The notes: a model not told the origin generated them from the sequence alone. DNA of 64,000 bases from QYQD01 sp040755415 (GCA_040755415.1 JBFMAZ010000082.1:1-64000); one strand, 5' to 3'. Positions 45,620 to 54,812 are shown, counted from the stretch's first letter. Made by a program: numbers and translations.

Positions 45620-46375
45620 ATGTCTCAAAGAAATATAAAGAACAAAGAAAACAATCCCCCCTTACCCCCCTTTAGTAAAGGGGGGGATATTTTAAGCCCC
45701 CCCTTGAAAAAAGACGGGGGTCTGTCGATTCCCCTTTTGGGAAAGAATGGGCACCCATCAATTCCCCCTTTGGAAAAGGGGGATACAGGGGGATTTTCTG
45801 GTGAAAAAATACAGAAACGTTACATCGTGGCCTTGACCGGGGCGAGCGGCATGCCCTATGCCGTATCCCTCTTACAGAAATTAGCGGCAAAAAATGTGGA
45901 GATACACGGCCTCGTGTCTGCGGCCGGGGCCCAGGTATTGAAGCTGGAAACCGGCCTTTCTACCTCAGAGGTGGGCCGGTATATGACCAGGCACTACGAC
46001 GAAAAAGACTTTGCCGCGCCGGTAGCCAGCGGGTCTTTCCCCCACGACGGCATGATTATTATCCCTTGCACCATGGGCACCCTGGGCGCCATAGCCAACG
46101 GTATATCAAATAACCTTATCCATCGGGCGGCGGATGTGACCTTAAAGGAAGGCCGAAGGCTCTTATTGATCTTGCGGGAGACCCCGCTGAACCGGATACA
46201 CATAAGCAATATGCTGCGCCTGGCGGAGGCCGGAGCGACCATCATGCCGGCCATGCCCGGATTTTATCATCAACCCGCGAGCGTTGATGATTTGGTCGTT
46301 ACCTTCGTGGACAGAATCCTGGATGTCCTCGGCCTGCCCGATCCAAAGGCCAAAAGGTGGGGTATCGACTCATGA
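45620..46375 (+). CDS. ubiX: Flavin prenyltransferase with a repeat-derived N-terminus
   Basis: UbiX attaches dimethylallyl to FMN to make the cofactor of UbiD. The conserved protein begins at about residue 68 (YIVALTGASGMPYAVSLLQK) and continues with the usual PCTMGTLGAIANGISNNLIHRAADV and RETPLN. The first 65 residues are from the same repeat module as in menG (PPLPPFSKGGDIL...PPLEKGDTGGFSGEK). The frame is open back to 45548; ATG 45620 is the best start inside it, with only a weak ribosome site. Confidence 0.9.
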   Translation: MSQRNIKNKENNPPLPPFSKGGDILSPPLKKDGGLSIPLLGKNGHPSIPPLEKGDTGGFSGEKIQKRYIVALTGASGMPYAVSLLQKLAAKNVEIHGLVSAAGAQVLKLETGLSTSEVGRYMTRHYDEKDFAAPVASGSFPHDGMIIIPCTMGTLGAIANGISNNLIHRAADVTLKEGRRLLLILRETPLNRIHISNMLRLAEAGATIMPAMPGFYHQPASVDDLVVTFVDRILDVLGLPDPKAKRWGIDS

Positions 46376-47220
46376 TACGAAAGACCCATACCTTCCTGGA
46401 GATGATTAAATTCGAGCACACCATCTTTGCCCTGCCCTTTGCCTTCATAGGGGCCTTTCTGGCGGCGGGCGGCGTGCCGGCTCCGGCAAAATGTCTCTGG
46501 ATACTTTTGGCCATGGTCGGGGCGCGCACGGCCGCTATGGGCTTTAACCGTATAGTCGATCTCCCTTATGACCGCAAAAATCCCCGCACCGCAGGCCGGG
46601 CCTTGCCGCAAGGCATGATAAAGGTCAAAGAGGCCCGGCTCTTTGTGATCCTGGCCTCCCTGCTCTTCTTCTTCGCGGCCTATAAGCTGAACCGGCTGAC
46701 CTTTATGCTGTCCCCCCTGGCCCTGGCCACAGTCCTTGCTTACTCTTACACCAAACGATTTACCTGGTTGTCGCATATATTCCTGGGTCTGGCCCTGGGC
46801 ATTGCCCCTGCCGCCGGATGGATAGCTGTGAAAGGCAGTTTCGATGCCGCGCCTCTTATCCTGAGCGCCGGGGTCATATTTTGGGTGGCAGGTTTTGACA
46901 CCATTTATGCCTGTATGGATTTTGAGTTTGATCGCCGCGAAGGGCTGCACTCGATACCCTGCAAATTCGGCAAAGAAAGGGCACTTGCCTTTGCCGTCGG
47001 GTTCCATATCCTGGCTTTTATGTTTTTTCTCTATACCGGCATTATGGCCGGATTAAGGTGGGTCTATTATGCGGGCATCGCCCTGACGGCGATGGCTATG
47101 GTGCTGCAACATATATTCGTCACGCCCAAGGACCTTTCTAAAATAAACCTCTCCTTCTTCACCATGAACGGCATAATCAGCATCACCCTCTTTCTGGCTA
47201 CCTGGGCCGCACTTTCCTGA
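46372..47220 (+). CDS. UbiA-family prenyltransferase of the menaquinone cluster
   Basis: The 282-residue integral membrane protein has the two Asp-rich prenyl-diphosphate motifs, NRIVDLPYDRKNPRTAGRAL and DFEFDRREGLHSIP, and about eight spans. As the last gene of this futalosine cluster it should attach the isoprenoid chain to 1,4-dihydroxy-6-naphthoate or to its decarboxylated product. ATG 46372 overlaps the ubiX stop (ATGA), which fixes the start. Confidence 0.93.
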   Translation: MIRKTHTFLEMIKFEHTIFALPFAFIGAFLAAGGVPAPAKCLWILLAMVGARTAAMGFNRIVDLPYDRKNPRTAGRALPQGMIKVKEARLFVILASLLFFFAAYKLNRLTFMLSPLALATVLAYSYTKRFTWLSHIFLGLALGIAPAAGWIAVKGSFDAAPLILSAGVIFWVAGFDTIYACMDFEFDRREGLHSIPCKFGKERALAFAVGFHILAFMFFLYTGIMAGLRWVYYAGIALTAMAMVLQHIFVTPKDLSKINLSFFTMNGIISITLFLATWAALS

Positions 47221-47250
47221 TATAACAGGACGTAGATTTCCGCAAAAAGT

Positions 47251-47703
47251 CTATCCCGTCTTTTCCACCTTCGCGGCCAGATAATAGGCAAAAACCAGGA
47301 GTAAAATTACCAGGGCGCTAAGCCCGATCTCCCAGAGCCGTTCCACCTGAACGTGCTCCACATGTGATATCTCGATCTCGACCAGCAGTATCCGCCGGAC
47401 CGAGGCTATGATCCCGATGGAAAGAAAAGGTTCCAGGGTAAATCTCTGTTTCTTAAGGAAACGGATAATGGTCCAGAAAAGCTCCAGGATAATCAGGGCC
47501 AGGAGCACATCATTCACCAGGCTGATTATGGCGGTACGGGATGGATGAGCAAGATTGGTAATCCCGTAATACATGATGAATCCACAAGCGATGAGCAGTA
47601 AAAGTCCCGCCAGCACGTGAAAGGCAATGTCTGCCTGAACAAGTGCCCGTCTGATCTTCTCTCTCAGGTCCAGCTTTGATTCTTCCATATCAGCACCGCT
47701 CAT
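47251..47703 (-). CDS. PsiE-like membrane protein
   Basis: The product of about 150 residues has four spans and the PsiE-family segment FLKKQRFTLEPFLSIGIIASVRRILLVEIE (residues about 79-108). The family is linked with phosphate starvation in E. coli, with no known activity. The frame is open to a GTG at 47727; ATG 47703 follows an AAGGTG and is preferred. It stands between convergent and divergent neighbours and is likely single. Confidence 0.8.
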   Translation of the reverse strand: MSGADMEESKLDLREKIRRALVQADIAFHVLAGLLLLIACGFIMYYGITNLAHPSRTAIISLVNDVLLALIILELFWTIIRFLKKQRFTLEPFLSIGIIASVRRILLVEIEISHVEHVQVERLWEIGLSALVILLLVFAYYLAAKVEKTG

Positions 47704-47778
47704 TGGGGTCACACCTTCATATGTCACTAGGCCAATTTGGATTTGTTGAGTTTGGGAATGCTTACAGTTGGCTGCTAA

Positions 47779-48960
47779 TCATCCCCGTATCTTGGCAGCG
47801 AGTTGCTTTCCTATCTCAACTATCTTTCCGTGGTCCTCAGCCCCCGGGGGGCCATTTATCTCCAGGGTATCCACTACTTCTATCCCCGCAGGCTTCAGAA
47901 CCTCAAGCGCCTGCCGGCGGGCTCCGCCGCCCCAGCCGTAAGAGCTAAGGATAATACTGTATTTCAATGGCGGGCGCAATGCCTTTACCAGATTAACGGC
48001 GTGCGCGGCCACTGGATGCATTCCTCCCAGCACGGTCGGTGTCCCGAGGACTATCCCGCGTGCATCGACCAAGTCCCTGGCTATATCCCCGATATCCGAA
48101 TTGGAGACGTTATATAAGCTCACCTCAATGCCCTCAACTAAGAGCGTCTCCACTATAGTTTTTATCATCGCCTCGGTAGATTTCCACATACTGACATAAA
48201 CTACAATCGCCTTTTTCCTCGTCTCTCCGGCCGTCCATTTTCGATAGACATCCAGGATCTTTTCCGGGTTTTTATAAACAGGGCCGTGGCTGGGAGCGAT
48301 GACTTTGATCTCCAGGTCCTTTATCTTTTCCAGGGCCTTTTGCCCCATCTTTCTGAAGGGCATCATGATCTCTCCGAAATATCTCTTGGCCAATGGCAGT
48401 ATATCTTCCACTTCATCATCATACAGCCCAAAGGCCGTATGCGCCCCAAAAAAGTCACAGGGAAAAAGGATCTTATCTTCGACAAGGTATGTAAACATGG
48501 TTTCCGGCCAGTGTAGAAAAGGTGCTTCGATAAATTTCAGGGTCCTGCCGCTGAGTTCAATCGTATCCCCGTCTTTAACCGCCTTTATCCTTTCTATCGG
48601 CACCTTATAGTAGATCTGCGCCATTTTTGCGCCCTTCTCCGTGGTAATAAGCCGCGCCTCTTTATACAACTCCATCATAATCGGGATCGCCCCGGCATGA
48701 TCCGGTTCGGCATGATTCATCACAATATAATCTATCGGGGCTTCACCTATTACCTGCGCCATCTTTTCTTCCAGCTCACTCTCAAATCCGGGATTTACCG
48801 TGTCGATGAGCGCTGTCTTTTCTTTCCCCCGCACCAGATAGGCGTTGTACGTTGTCCCCTGGGGAAGCGGGATCAGGGCGTCAAAGATTCTGCGGTTCCA
48901 GTCCTTTATTCCCACCCAGTATATACCTTCAGAGATTTCAGGTATGTTGTATATTTTCAT
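47779..48960 (-). CDS. A-type flavodiiron protein (rubredoxin:oxygen oxidoreductase)
   Basis: The metallo-beta-lactamase domain carries the diiron ligands in MNHAEPDHAG (about 82) and later His and Asp, and a flavodoxin domain follows (VVYVSMWKSTEAMIKTIVETL, about 250-265, then SYGWGGGARRQ). Such enzymes reduce oxygen to water or NO to N2O and protect anaerobes. The 393-residue length is normal. The rubredoxin partner is not adjacent. Confidence 0.95.
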   Translation of the reverse strand: MKIYNIPEISEGIYWVGIKDWNRRIFDALIPLPQGTTYNAYLVRGKEKTALIDTVNPGFESELEEKMAQVIGEAPIDYIVMNHAEPDHAGAIPIMMELYKEARLITTEKGAKMAQIYYKVPIERIKAVKDGDTIELSGRTLKFIEAPFLHWPETMFTYLVEDKILFPCDFFGAHTAFGLYDDEVEDILPLAKRYFGEIMMPFRKMGQKALEKIKDLEIKVIAPSHGPVYKNPEKILDVYRKWTAGETRKKAIVVYVSMWKSTEAMIKTIVETLLVEGIEVSLYNVSNSDIGDIARDLVDARGIVLGTPTVLGGMHPVAAHAVNLVKALRPPLKYSIILSSYGWGGGARRQALEVLKPAGIEVVDTLEINGPPGAEDHGKIVEIGKQLAAKIRG

Positions 48961-48996
48961 AGCTATCGCCTCTTCTTCAATTCGTAATCGCCAAAA

Positions 48997-49190
48997 TCTT
49001 AATTAGTGTCCATCCGAAAACTACTGTTCCCGGCTTCCTATCTGTGTGCGACGCACAGGCAGGCACGCTTTCAACGATCAGCGATTAGCTATTAGCAAAA
49101 ACCTAAGACAAACAACACATTAAGCTGAACGCTGATAGCTGAGTGCTGACAGTTCATCCGAAATTTTTGGGTTTCCGGGTGAAAACTAAT
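48997..49190. mobile_element. MITE-like element, family B, copy 5
   Basis: Ends TTAGTGTCCATCCGAAAAC and GGGTTTCCGGGTGAAAACTAA. The interior shares ATTAGCAAAAACCTAAGACA and AGCTGAACGCTGATAGCTGA words with copy 1. Confidence 0.65.
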
Positions 49191-49194
49191 ATTA

Positions 49195-49422
49195 TTGTCC
49201 CTGTATGCGTCCGCCTTGTCAAATAATTTTGGCAAGCCTGTCGCTTTTTATGATAAGGTGTCTATAGCAGGCTTTAAGAAAATAAAAACGTCAGGTAAGA
49301 TCATGCTGCCGGCAAGCGAACTTCCCAGGAACGAGAAAGGCCGGTGGGAGCTAACGTCTCCAAAATGCAACTATTATTTGCGGCCGCAGGTTGAGCCAGA
49401 GGCGGACGGCTGCAAACAGTAA
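49195..49422 (+). CDS. Possible small gene before amzA
   Basis: A frame open from TTG 49195 to TAA 49422 gives 75 residues ending WELTSPKCNYYLRPQVEPE with plausible codon use. It begins four bases after a repeat end and stops seven bases before the amzA start. An internal ATG at 49303 would give 39 residues. It could be the surviving 3' part of a gene cut by the repeat. Confidence 0.25.
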   Translation: MSLYASALSNNFGKPVAFYDKVSIAGFKKIKTSGKIMLPASELPRNEKGRWELTSPKCNYYLRPQVEPEADGCKQ

Positions 49423-49429
49423 AAGATAT

Positions 49430-49966
49430 ATGGCCGAACACATCTACATCCAGCCAATCTCATCGTCAAGGGGTAGAGAACCCGAGGCGTGGTTATTAGA
49501 AAAAATAGCCCATCGGCTTGCCGGGATATTTAATGCAAAGGTCTTCGTAGAAAAGAATCCTGTTTATGTCCCGGATACAACTTACAATCTCCGCCGGCAT
49601 CAGTACAGCGCCGAACTGATCGCCCAGTTTCTGGCCAGGGAAAAGAAAACCGGAAAGGTGCTGGCCGTGGCCGACTTTGATCTCTATGTGCCTTCTCTAA
49701 ATTTTGTCTTTGGTCTGGCTGGCCTGCTCACGGATATAGCCATAATCTCACTTGCCCGCCTCAGGCAGGAATTTTATCAACTACCGGCGGATCAGACCCG
49801 GCTCACCACACGGGCAATCAAGGAGGCGGTGCATGAGATAGGACATCTCTACGGATTATCCCATTGTCCAGACACACGCTGCGTCATGCATTTTTCAAAC
49901 AGCCTCCCGGATACCGACAGAAAAAATGAAGAACCCTGTGCAAAATGTAGAGAAATGATAAAATAG
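49430..49966 (+). CDS. amzA: Archaemetzincin-family zinc protease
   Basis: The 178-residue protein has the archaemetzincin signature HEIGHLYGLSHCPDTRCVMH (HExxHxxGxxH plus CxxxxCxM), with a second Cys pair CAKC at the C-terminus that binds a structural zinc. The start at ATG 49430 gives the usual HIYIQPISS opening; the frame is open upstream to 49391. Substrates of this family are not known. Confidence 0.92.
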   Translation: MAEHIYIQPISSSRGREPEAWLLEKIAHRLAGIFNAKVFVEKNPVYVPDTTYNLRRHQYSAELIAQFLAREKKTGKVLAVADFDLYVPSLNFVFGLAGLLTDIAIISLARLRQEFYQLPADQTRLTTRAIKEAVHEIGHLYGLSHCPDTRCVMHFSNSLPDTDRKNEEPCAKCREMIK

Positions 49967-49979
49967 ATAGAAAAACCTA

Positions 49980-50130
49980 AATAGTTTTCATCCGGAATCC
50001 CTGATTTTCTCCTCTCCCCTGGTGGGAGAGGGTTAGGTGAGGGGGATAACCTGCTGATTTTGCCTCAGTTCACCCTCCCCCTGACCCCCCTCCCGTCGAG
50101 GGGGGGACTTTTCGGATGAAAACTAAATAT
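49980..50130. mobile_element. MITE-like element, family B, copy 6
   Basis: Ends ATAGTTTTCATCCGGAATCC and CTTTTCGGATGAAAACTAAA. The interior is a third type of filler (CTCCTCTCCCCTGGTGGGAG and CCCCTCCCGTCGAGGGGGG). It lies between amzA and the FAD protein gene. Confidence 0.65.
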
Positions 50131-50147
50131 GGCAGAAGCGAGATGAT

Positions 50148-51503
50148 ATGAATAAATATGCAGTAATCGTTATCGGCGCCGGACCGTCCGGTCTTTTTAG
50201 CTGTCTGGAACTCACTAAAGCCGGGATCGGGCCCATACTACTTATTGAACAAGGCAAAGACATTTACCACAGGACAAATCGTTCCGGTAAAGACCTCCTC
50301 TGCGGATGGGGAGGCGCCGGGGCCTTCAGTGACGGCAAGCTCACCCTTTCCCCGGATGTAGGAGGATTCCTAGGTGAGATTATACCCCGGAAAGAAGTAA
50401 AAAACCTCCTGCAGCAGGCCGATGATATATTCCTTTACTTCGGTGCCCCTGCCAAAACCTACAGCCCGCCCCGGGAGGTCCTGGATAGTCTGGAAATACA
50501 GGCCAAGCTGGCCCAGATGGAGTTTATCTATTCACCGATAAGACATCTGGGTACGGAGAACTGCGTCAAAGTCCTGACCAACATCCGGGAATATCTGCAG
50601 GATAAGATAGATATCCGGACAGAGACAAAAGTGGATCAAATTGTGGTGGAATCAGGCCAGGCAAAAGGGGTGCGATTGCCTTCCGGAGAAGTCCTGCCCG
50701 GAGAATATGTGATCTCTGCCCCCGGTAGGGTGGGAGCTAGCTGGATGAAAAAAGAAGCGGCCCGCCTGGGCCTTGCGGCCACGCCCAATCCGGTGGACCT
50801 CGGCGTCCGGGTAGAAGTGCCCGCAGTAGTGATGCAAAAGCTGACGGATGTGGTTTATGAGGCCAAGCTTATCTACTATTCACAGACCTTTGACGACCGG
50901 ATTCGAACGTTTTGCATGAATCCCTATGGCGAGGTGGTTAGTGAAGCCGTCGATGGCCTCATCTCTGTAAACGGCCATAGTTATGCGGAAAAACGCTCGG
51001 AAAACACAAATTTTGCGCTTTTGGTGAGCAGCCGTTTTACCGAACCTTTCGATGATCCTATAGGCTATGGCCGGGCTATTGTTTCGCTGGCCAATCTGTT
51101 GGGCAGCGGGGTAATAGTCCAACGCCTAGGCGACTTGCTGGCCGGGCGGCGCACCACCGAAAAAAGACTTTCCCGATGCATCACCCGTCCGACACTACCC
51201 GAGGCCACACCCGGCGACCTCAGCTTTGTTTTCCCTTATCGCCACCTTAAAAATATCATGGAAATGCTGGAGGCCCTGGAAAGGATTGTACCCGGTGTAT
51301 ATTCCCGGCACACTCTTCTCTATGGAGTGGAGGTCAAGTTTTACTCACATCGCATTCGTTTAAATAATGAACTGGAATCAGAGGCCAAAAATCTCTTCAT
51401 CACAGGAGATGGGTCAGGCATTACCCGCGGGCTTATACAGGCCTCGGTGAGCGGTCTAGTGGCCGCCCGGGCCATTATCAAACGTCACAAGGGTCAGCCT
51501 TAG
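50148..51503 (+). CDS. FAD-dependent oxidoreductase (COG2509 type)
   Basis: The dinucleotide-binding start is YAVIVIGAGPSGLFSCLEL. A second FAD motif and GGAGAFSDGKL follow, and the end has FITGDGSGITRGLIQASVSG. The 451-residue proteins of this type are uncharacterised flavoproteins, not electron-transfer-flavoprotein dehydrogenases. The stop overlaps the convergent ParA-like gene by four bases. Confidence 0.88.
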   Translation: MNKYAVIVIGAGPSGLFSCLELTKAGIGPILLIEQGKDIYHRTNRSGKDLLCGWGGAGAFSDGKLTLSPDVGGFLGEIIPRKEVKNLLQQADDIFLYFGAPAKTYSPPREVLDSLEIQAKLAQMEFIYSPIRHLGTENCVKVLTNIREYLQDKIDIRTETKVDQIVVESGQAKGVRLPSGEVLPGEYVISAPGRVGASWMKKEAARLGLAATPNPVDLGVRVEVPAVVMQKLTDVVYEAKLIYYSQTFDDRIRTFCMNPYGEVVSEAVDGLISVNGHSYAEKRSENTNFALLVSSRFTEPFDDPIGYGRAIVSLANLLGSGVIVQRLGDLLAGRRTTEKRLSRCITRPTLPEATPGDLSFVFPYRHLKNIMEMLEALERIVPGVYSRHTLLYGVEVKFYSHRIRLNNELESEAKNLFITGDGSGITRGLIQASVSGLVAARAIIKRHKGQP

Positions 51504-52714
51504 AAAAAATTCAAACCTAATATCTTAGAGATGCGCCACAGCTTACCGGCGGGCTCTGTCTCTTCCTCCGGTCCGGCTGATGGGTCAAGCAAGACCTTGG
51601 CCAGGGATTCAATAGAACGGGAAAAGCCCGAGTGAGAAAATTCGGTAAAAAGCGGCCTTTTCTTTAGCTCGGCCTTGTTAATAACCTCAGCCTCATAAGG
51701 CAAGGAGCCCATATAGTTCGGCTTTAAAACAAACTCTGTCTCGTGGGCATTTATGTTCTCGTCCGCGGTTTTTACGATATTTTCAAAAACCATCTTGCCC
51801 TGCTGAGGATTCCTCACCTGATTGACGACTATGTGGGGCGCAAAATAATCTTTAACCTCATACTTCTTATTGCGTCTGAGTCTATTCTCGATTTCCTTAA
51901 AACGCTGGAAAGAGGCCTTTATACACGCATATCCACTGATTATATCCTGGGGCGTAGTTACAATGATTATCTCGTCCATGGCCAGGGCAAAGTCGAGCAC
52001 CGCATAGCTAATACCCGCCCCAAGATCAAATATGGTCATATCATAATATTTACCTGTGGCCAAAAAATGTTTAATAAACTTATGCCTCTGGACATAATTG
52101 AGATTGGCCAGTTTGTATTCTCCGGCGACCCCTCCTATTAGTTCAAAACCGTAAGCAGTCTGGTAAATAATTTCCTCTATCTTTTTCGCATGGCTGAAAA
52201 AATGTTGGAGGGTGCATAAAGGAAATATCCCCAGCTTGTTGGAAACATCGGCATTGGCCAGATCACCGTCGATAAGGAGGATGTGTTTACCCAGTTTAGA
52301 CAGGGCACAGCTCAGGTTGATGGAGACGTGCGTCTTGCCCACCCCTCCCTTGTTCGAGATAACCGCAAAGGTCTTATGGGTGGGCCGAATATCCTCCAGG
52401 CATGATACTTCGGCATCATTATATTCCAGGTCGCCGTAATATGTATCAATCGCCGTTAATATATCGCCGACCGGCATGGTTACCGGTATCACGTCCTTAC
52501 CGGTATAAGATTTAACGGCGTCCAGGGTTTCATAATCGTCGGAGTCAGCCACGGCCACCTGAAGTTTTTCATCTATGACCTTTAACGGCATGCATCTAAA
52601 ATTCCGGGCAAAGACGCCGTTAAGCTGTCTCACTGCCTCATTTTCAATGTCCATCGCCGGGTTTGTAGTTAATGGCCCGGCCCCGGCAGACGCATAAGCC
52701 TCTCCAGTCTCCAT
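51500..52714 (-). CDS. ParA/MinD-type ATPase fused to a secretion-ATPase N-domain
   Basis: Residues about 25-98 are like the GspE/PilB N-terminal domain (PLKVIDEKLQVAVADSDDYE and YTGKDVIPVTMPVGDILTAI). A deviant Walker A KGGVGKT follows at about 119, then LLIDGDLANADVSNKLG and a FlhG/MinD-like core to about 350. Walker A lysines and the HVSINLSCAL stretch indicate a dimerising ATPase. It could place a polar organelle such as pili or flagella, but no such genes are beside it. Confidence 0.85.
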   Translation of the reverse strand: METGEAYASAGAGPLTTNPAMDIENEAVRQLNGVFARNFRCMPLKVIDEKLQVAVADSDDYETLDAVKSYTGKDVIPVTMPVGDILTAIDTYYGDLEYNDAEVSCLEDIRPTHKTFAVISNKGGVGKTHVSINLSCALSKLGKHILLIDGDLANADVSNKLGIFPLCTLQHFFSHAKKIEEIIYQTAYGFELIGGVAGEYKLANLNYVQRHKFIKHFLATGKYYDMTIFDLGAGISYAVLDFALAMDEIIIVTTPQDIISGYACIKASFQRFKEIENRLRRNKKYEVKDYFAPHIVVNQVRNPQQGKMVFENIVKTADENINAHETEFVLKPNYMGSLPYEAEVINKAELKKRPLFTEFSHSGFSRSIESLAKVLLDPSAGPEEETEPAGKLWRISKILGLNFF

Positions 52715-52733
52715 TGGATCCCCCTCGTTTTGA

Positions 52734-53595
52734 GCTATAAGTCAGCAGTCAGCAGGAAAAGGCCGATGGCTTATAGCTGATAGCTGAACGCTTATTTATA
52801 AGAATCGGCAGGAAAAACAATTAACTTTAAGGTTGATGAACTCGTAAAAAGTCAGATTTCCCCTCCCCTGGGAGGCTGTGTCATAATCGTTATTTGTCAT
52901 TGCGAGCGACCGAAGGGAGCGCGGCAATCTCTATAATTTCAATACGTTGTGAGATTGCTTCGGTCGTTTCACTCCCTCGCAATGACATTACGACACAGTC
53001 TCTTGGTGGGAGGGGACTAAGGGGGAACACGTTAAAAGCTGTCACTTATTTGGTCAGCCCGATTTTGAGATAGCGTTGGCAATAGCCGAAGTACAAACTC
53101 CCAAGTGTCTGGCTATCTCCACCCTTAGTGACTCCCGGCTCATGAGTTAGTGGTGGAGGGGGGCCTGGAGCGTATAATCTGGCTCGACGAGGCATAGAGG
53201 GTTTTTAGCACAAACCTATTTACTCGTAAGGTGAATAGGTTTTAAGCACGTTTCTGGGCCTTGAAGCCGCCTGGAACGCATTCGGGGTCGGCAACCCCGG
53301 GAAACCTTCCAGACATTTTGCAAGAGGCTCATACTATACGCATATTTTTAAAAGGGAGATAATTATGTTACGATCGCAAAATCAGGAAGGTGATTGACAC
53401 ATAATTTAGCCAATGATACTTAACCAAGGAGGCGGAGTATGTCAACGGACTACTTGGTGCGGATAATGGACTGAACCTAACGAGGCAAGAGAATATTATA
53501 AAATAATAGACGCCCCCGAAGTACACAAGAGGTACTGTTAAAGGTGGAATGAATTCCAATAATTATACGTTAATCTGCGTAAGGAGCGTGTATTG
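52734..53595. other. Long intergenic region with nested repeats and three minute ORFs
   Basis: From the left: AGTCAGCAGTCAGC and AGCTGATAGCTGA repeats (52740-52797), then a nested repeat pair (52859-53030), then about 540 bases with no long gene. The frame ending at the TAG 53144-53146 (LAIAEVQTPKCLAIS) may be the tail of a lost gene. Hairpins occur at 53210-53240 (ACCTATT/AATAGGT) and 53285-53300 (GGGGT/ACCCC). Three tiny ORFs with ribosome sites lie at 53365-53397, 53439-53474 and 53549-53596, the last overlapping the next start. Confidence 0.45.
52875..53003. mobile_element. Repeat element inserted into another repeat
   Basis: Ends GCTGTGTCATAATCG and CATTACGACACAGTC are inverted. The interior is a GTCATTGCGAG element (52896-52986). 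It interrupts a CCCCTCCCCTGG...TGGTGGGAGGGGACT palindrome whose halves lie on each side, so it inserted later than that repeat. Confidence 0.6.
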
Positions 53596-54812
53596 ATGGC
53601 AAATGAAGACCTGTCGAAGCTGAAGATAGACAAGACTGCAGAAGTCTATAGGCCGCAGAAGAGGCATAAGGTATTCTATTGGATAGGCGGGGTAATTGTC
53701 CTTGCGCTTGCAACGATCCTTTTTGCAAAAGGGGTTTTTACGCCGCGGTTGAGGTAGCGCCGGCAAATGTAACACAGATATATCCGTCACAGACATTTAC
53801 ACTTCTCAATGCCAGCGGGTATGTTGTAGCCCAGCGGAAGGCTGCCGTTGCTTCAAAGGTAACCGGACGTCTCATATCGCTGACAGTAGAAGAAGGCAGC
53901 AGAGTAAAAAAGGGAGAGGTGATCGCCCGTCTTGAAAACGATGACGTTATCGCAGCGCGCAGCCAGGCGGAGGCAAATCTGAATGCGGCACGACATAACC
54001 TTGAACAGGCAAAGGCGGAACTGAATGACGCCACGGTCTCTTTCGAACGATACAGGAATCTGATAGGGGAGGGGTTTGTTTCAAAAGCAGACTATGACGC
54101 CTCAGATGCGCGGTATAGAAAGGCAGCCGCTGCGGTTGCGGCTGCTGGGGCAGCGGTCAAGGCGGGCAATGCGGCCCTTCAGAGCACAAATGTCGCGGTC
54201 GAATATACTTTTATACGCGCCCCGTTTGATGCGGTGGTATTGACCAAAAATGCAGATGTGGGTGATATCGTCACTCCCATAGGCGCCGCCGCCGATGCCA
54301 AGGCGGCCGTAGTAACCATTGCCGATATGGAGTCGCTCCTTGTGGAAGTCGATGTATCGGAATCGAACCTTCAGATGGTGAGGACGGGGCAGCCATGCGA
54401 AATACAGCTTGATGCCTTGCCTGATTCACGATTCCGCGGGGTCGTTCATATGATCGTACCCACAGCCGATCGCACGAAAGCAACGATATTGGTGAAAGTC
54501 CGTTTTGTTGATAAAGACAACAGAGTATTACCGGAGATGAGCGCCAAGGCGGCATTTCTTTCACGGGAGATAAGAGACGATGAACAAAAGCCGCGCACCG
54601 CTCTTAATCCCGCTGCCGTAACCGACCGTAAAGGCAGGGCCTCGGTTTTTCTTATCAAAGAGGATAGGGCGATTGAGACGCCGGTGACCTTGGGTGAAAA
54701 GCTCGGCGATATGGTGGAGGTTCTGGGTGGTGTGAAGGCAGGGGACAGGGTTGTGCTGAGGCCGCTGGACAAGGTTAAAAACGGCTCGAGGATAAAAATC
54801 GCAGAAAAGTAA
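53596..54812 (+). pseudogene. HlyD/MacA-like periplasmic adaptor, frameshifted
   Basis: The N-terminal part starts at ATG 53596 (MANEDLSKLKIDKT) with a membrane span (VFYWIGGVIVLALATILFA). The frame then breaks near 53730-53740, at AAAAGGGG, and continues one base out of step as FYAAVEVAPANVTQIYPSQ to TAA 54812. Removing one G of the run restores a single protein of about 405 residues with lipoyl and coiled-coil parts (VTGRLISLTVEEGSRVKKGE and later RLENDDVIAARSQAEANL). It was the adaptor of a MacAB-type exporter. It could be a true pseudogene or a read error. Confidence 0.85.

Noticed and set aside
46270..47007. Minus-strand frame of 245 codons
   Set aside because: Antisense to ubiA and the end of ubiX.
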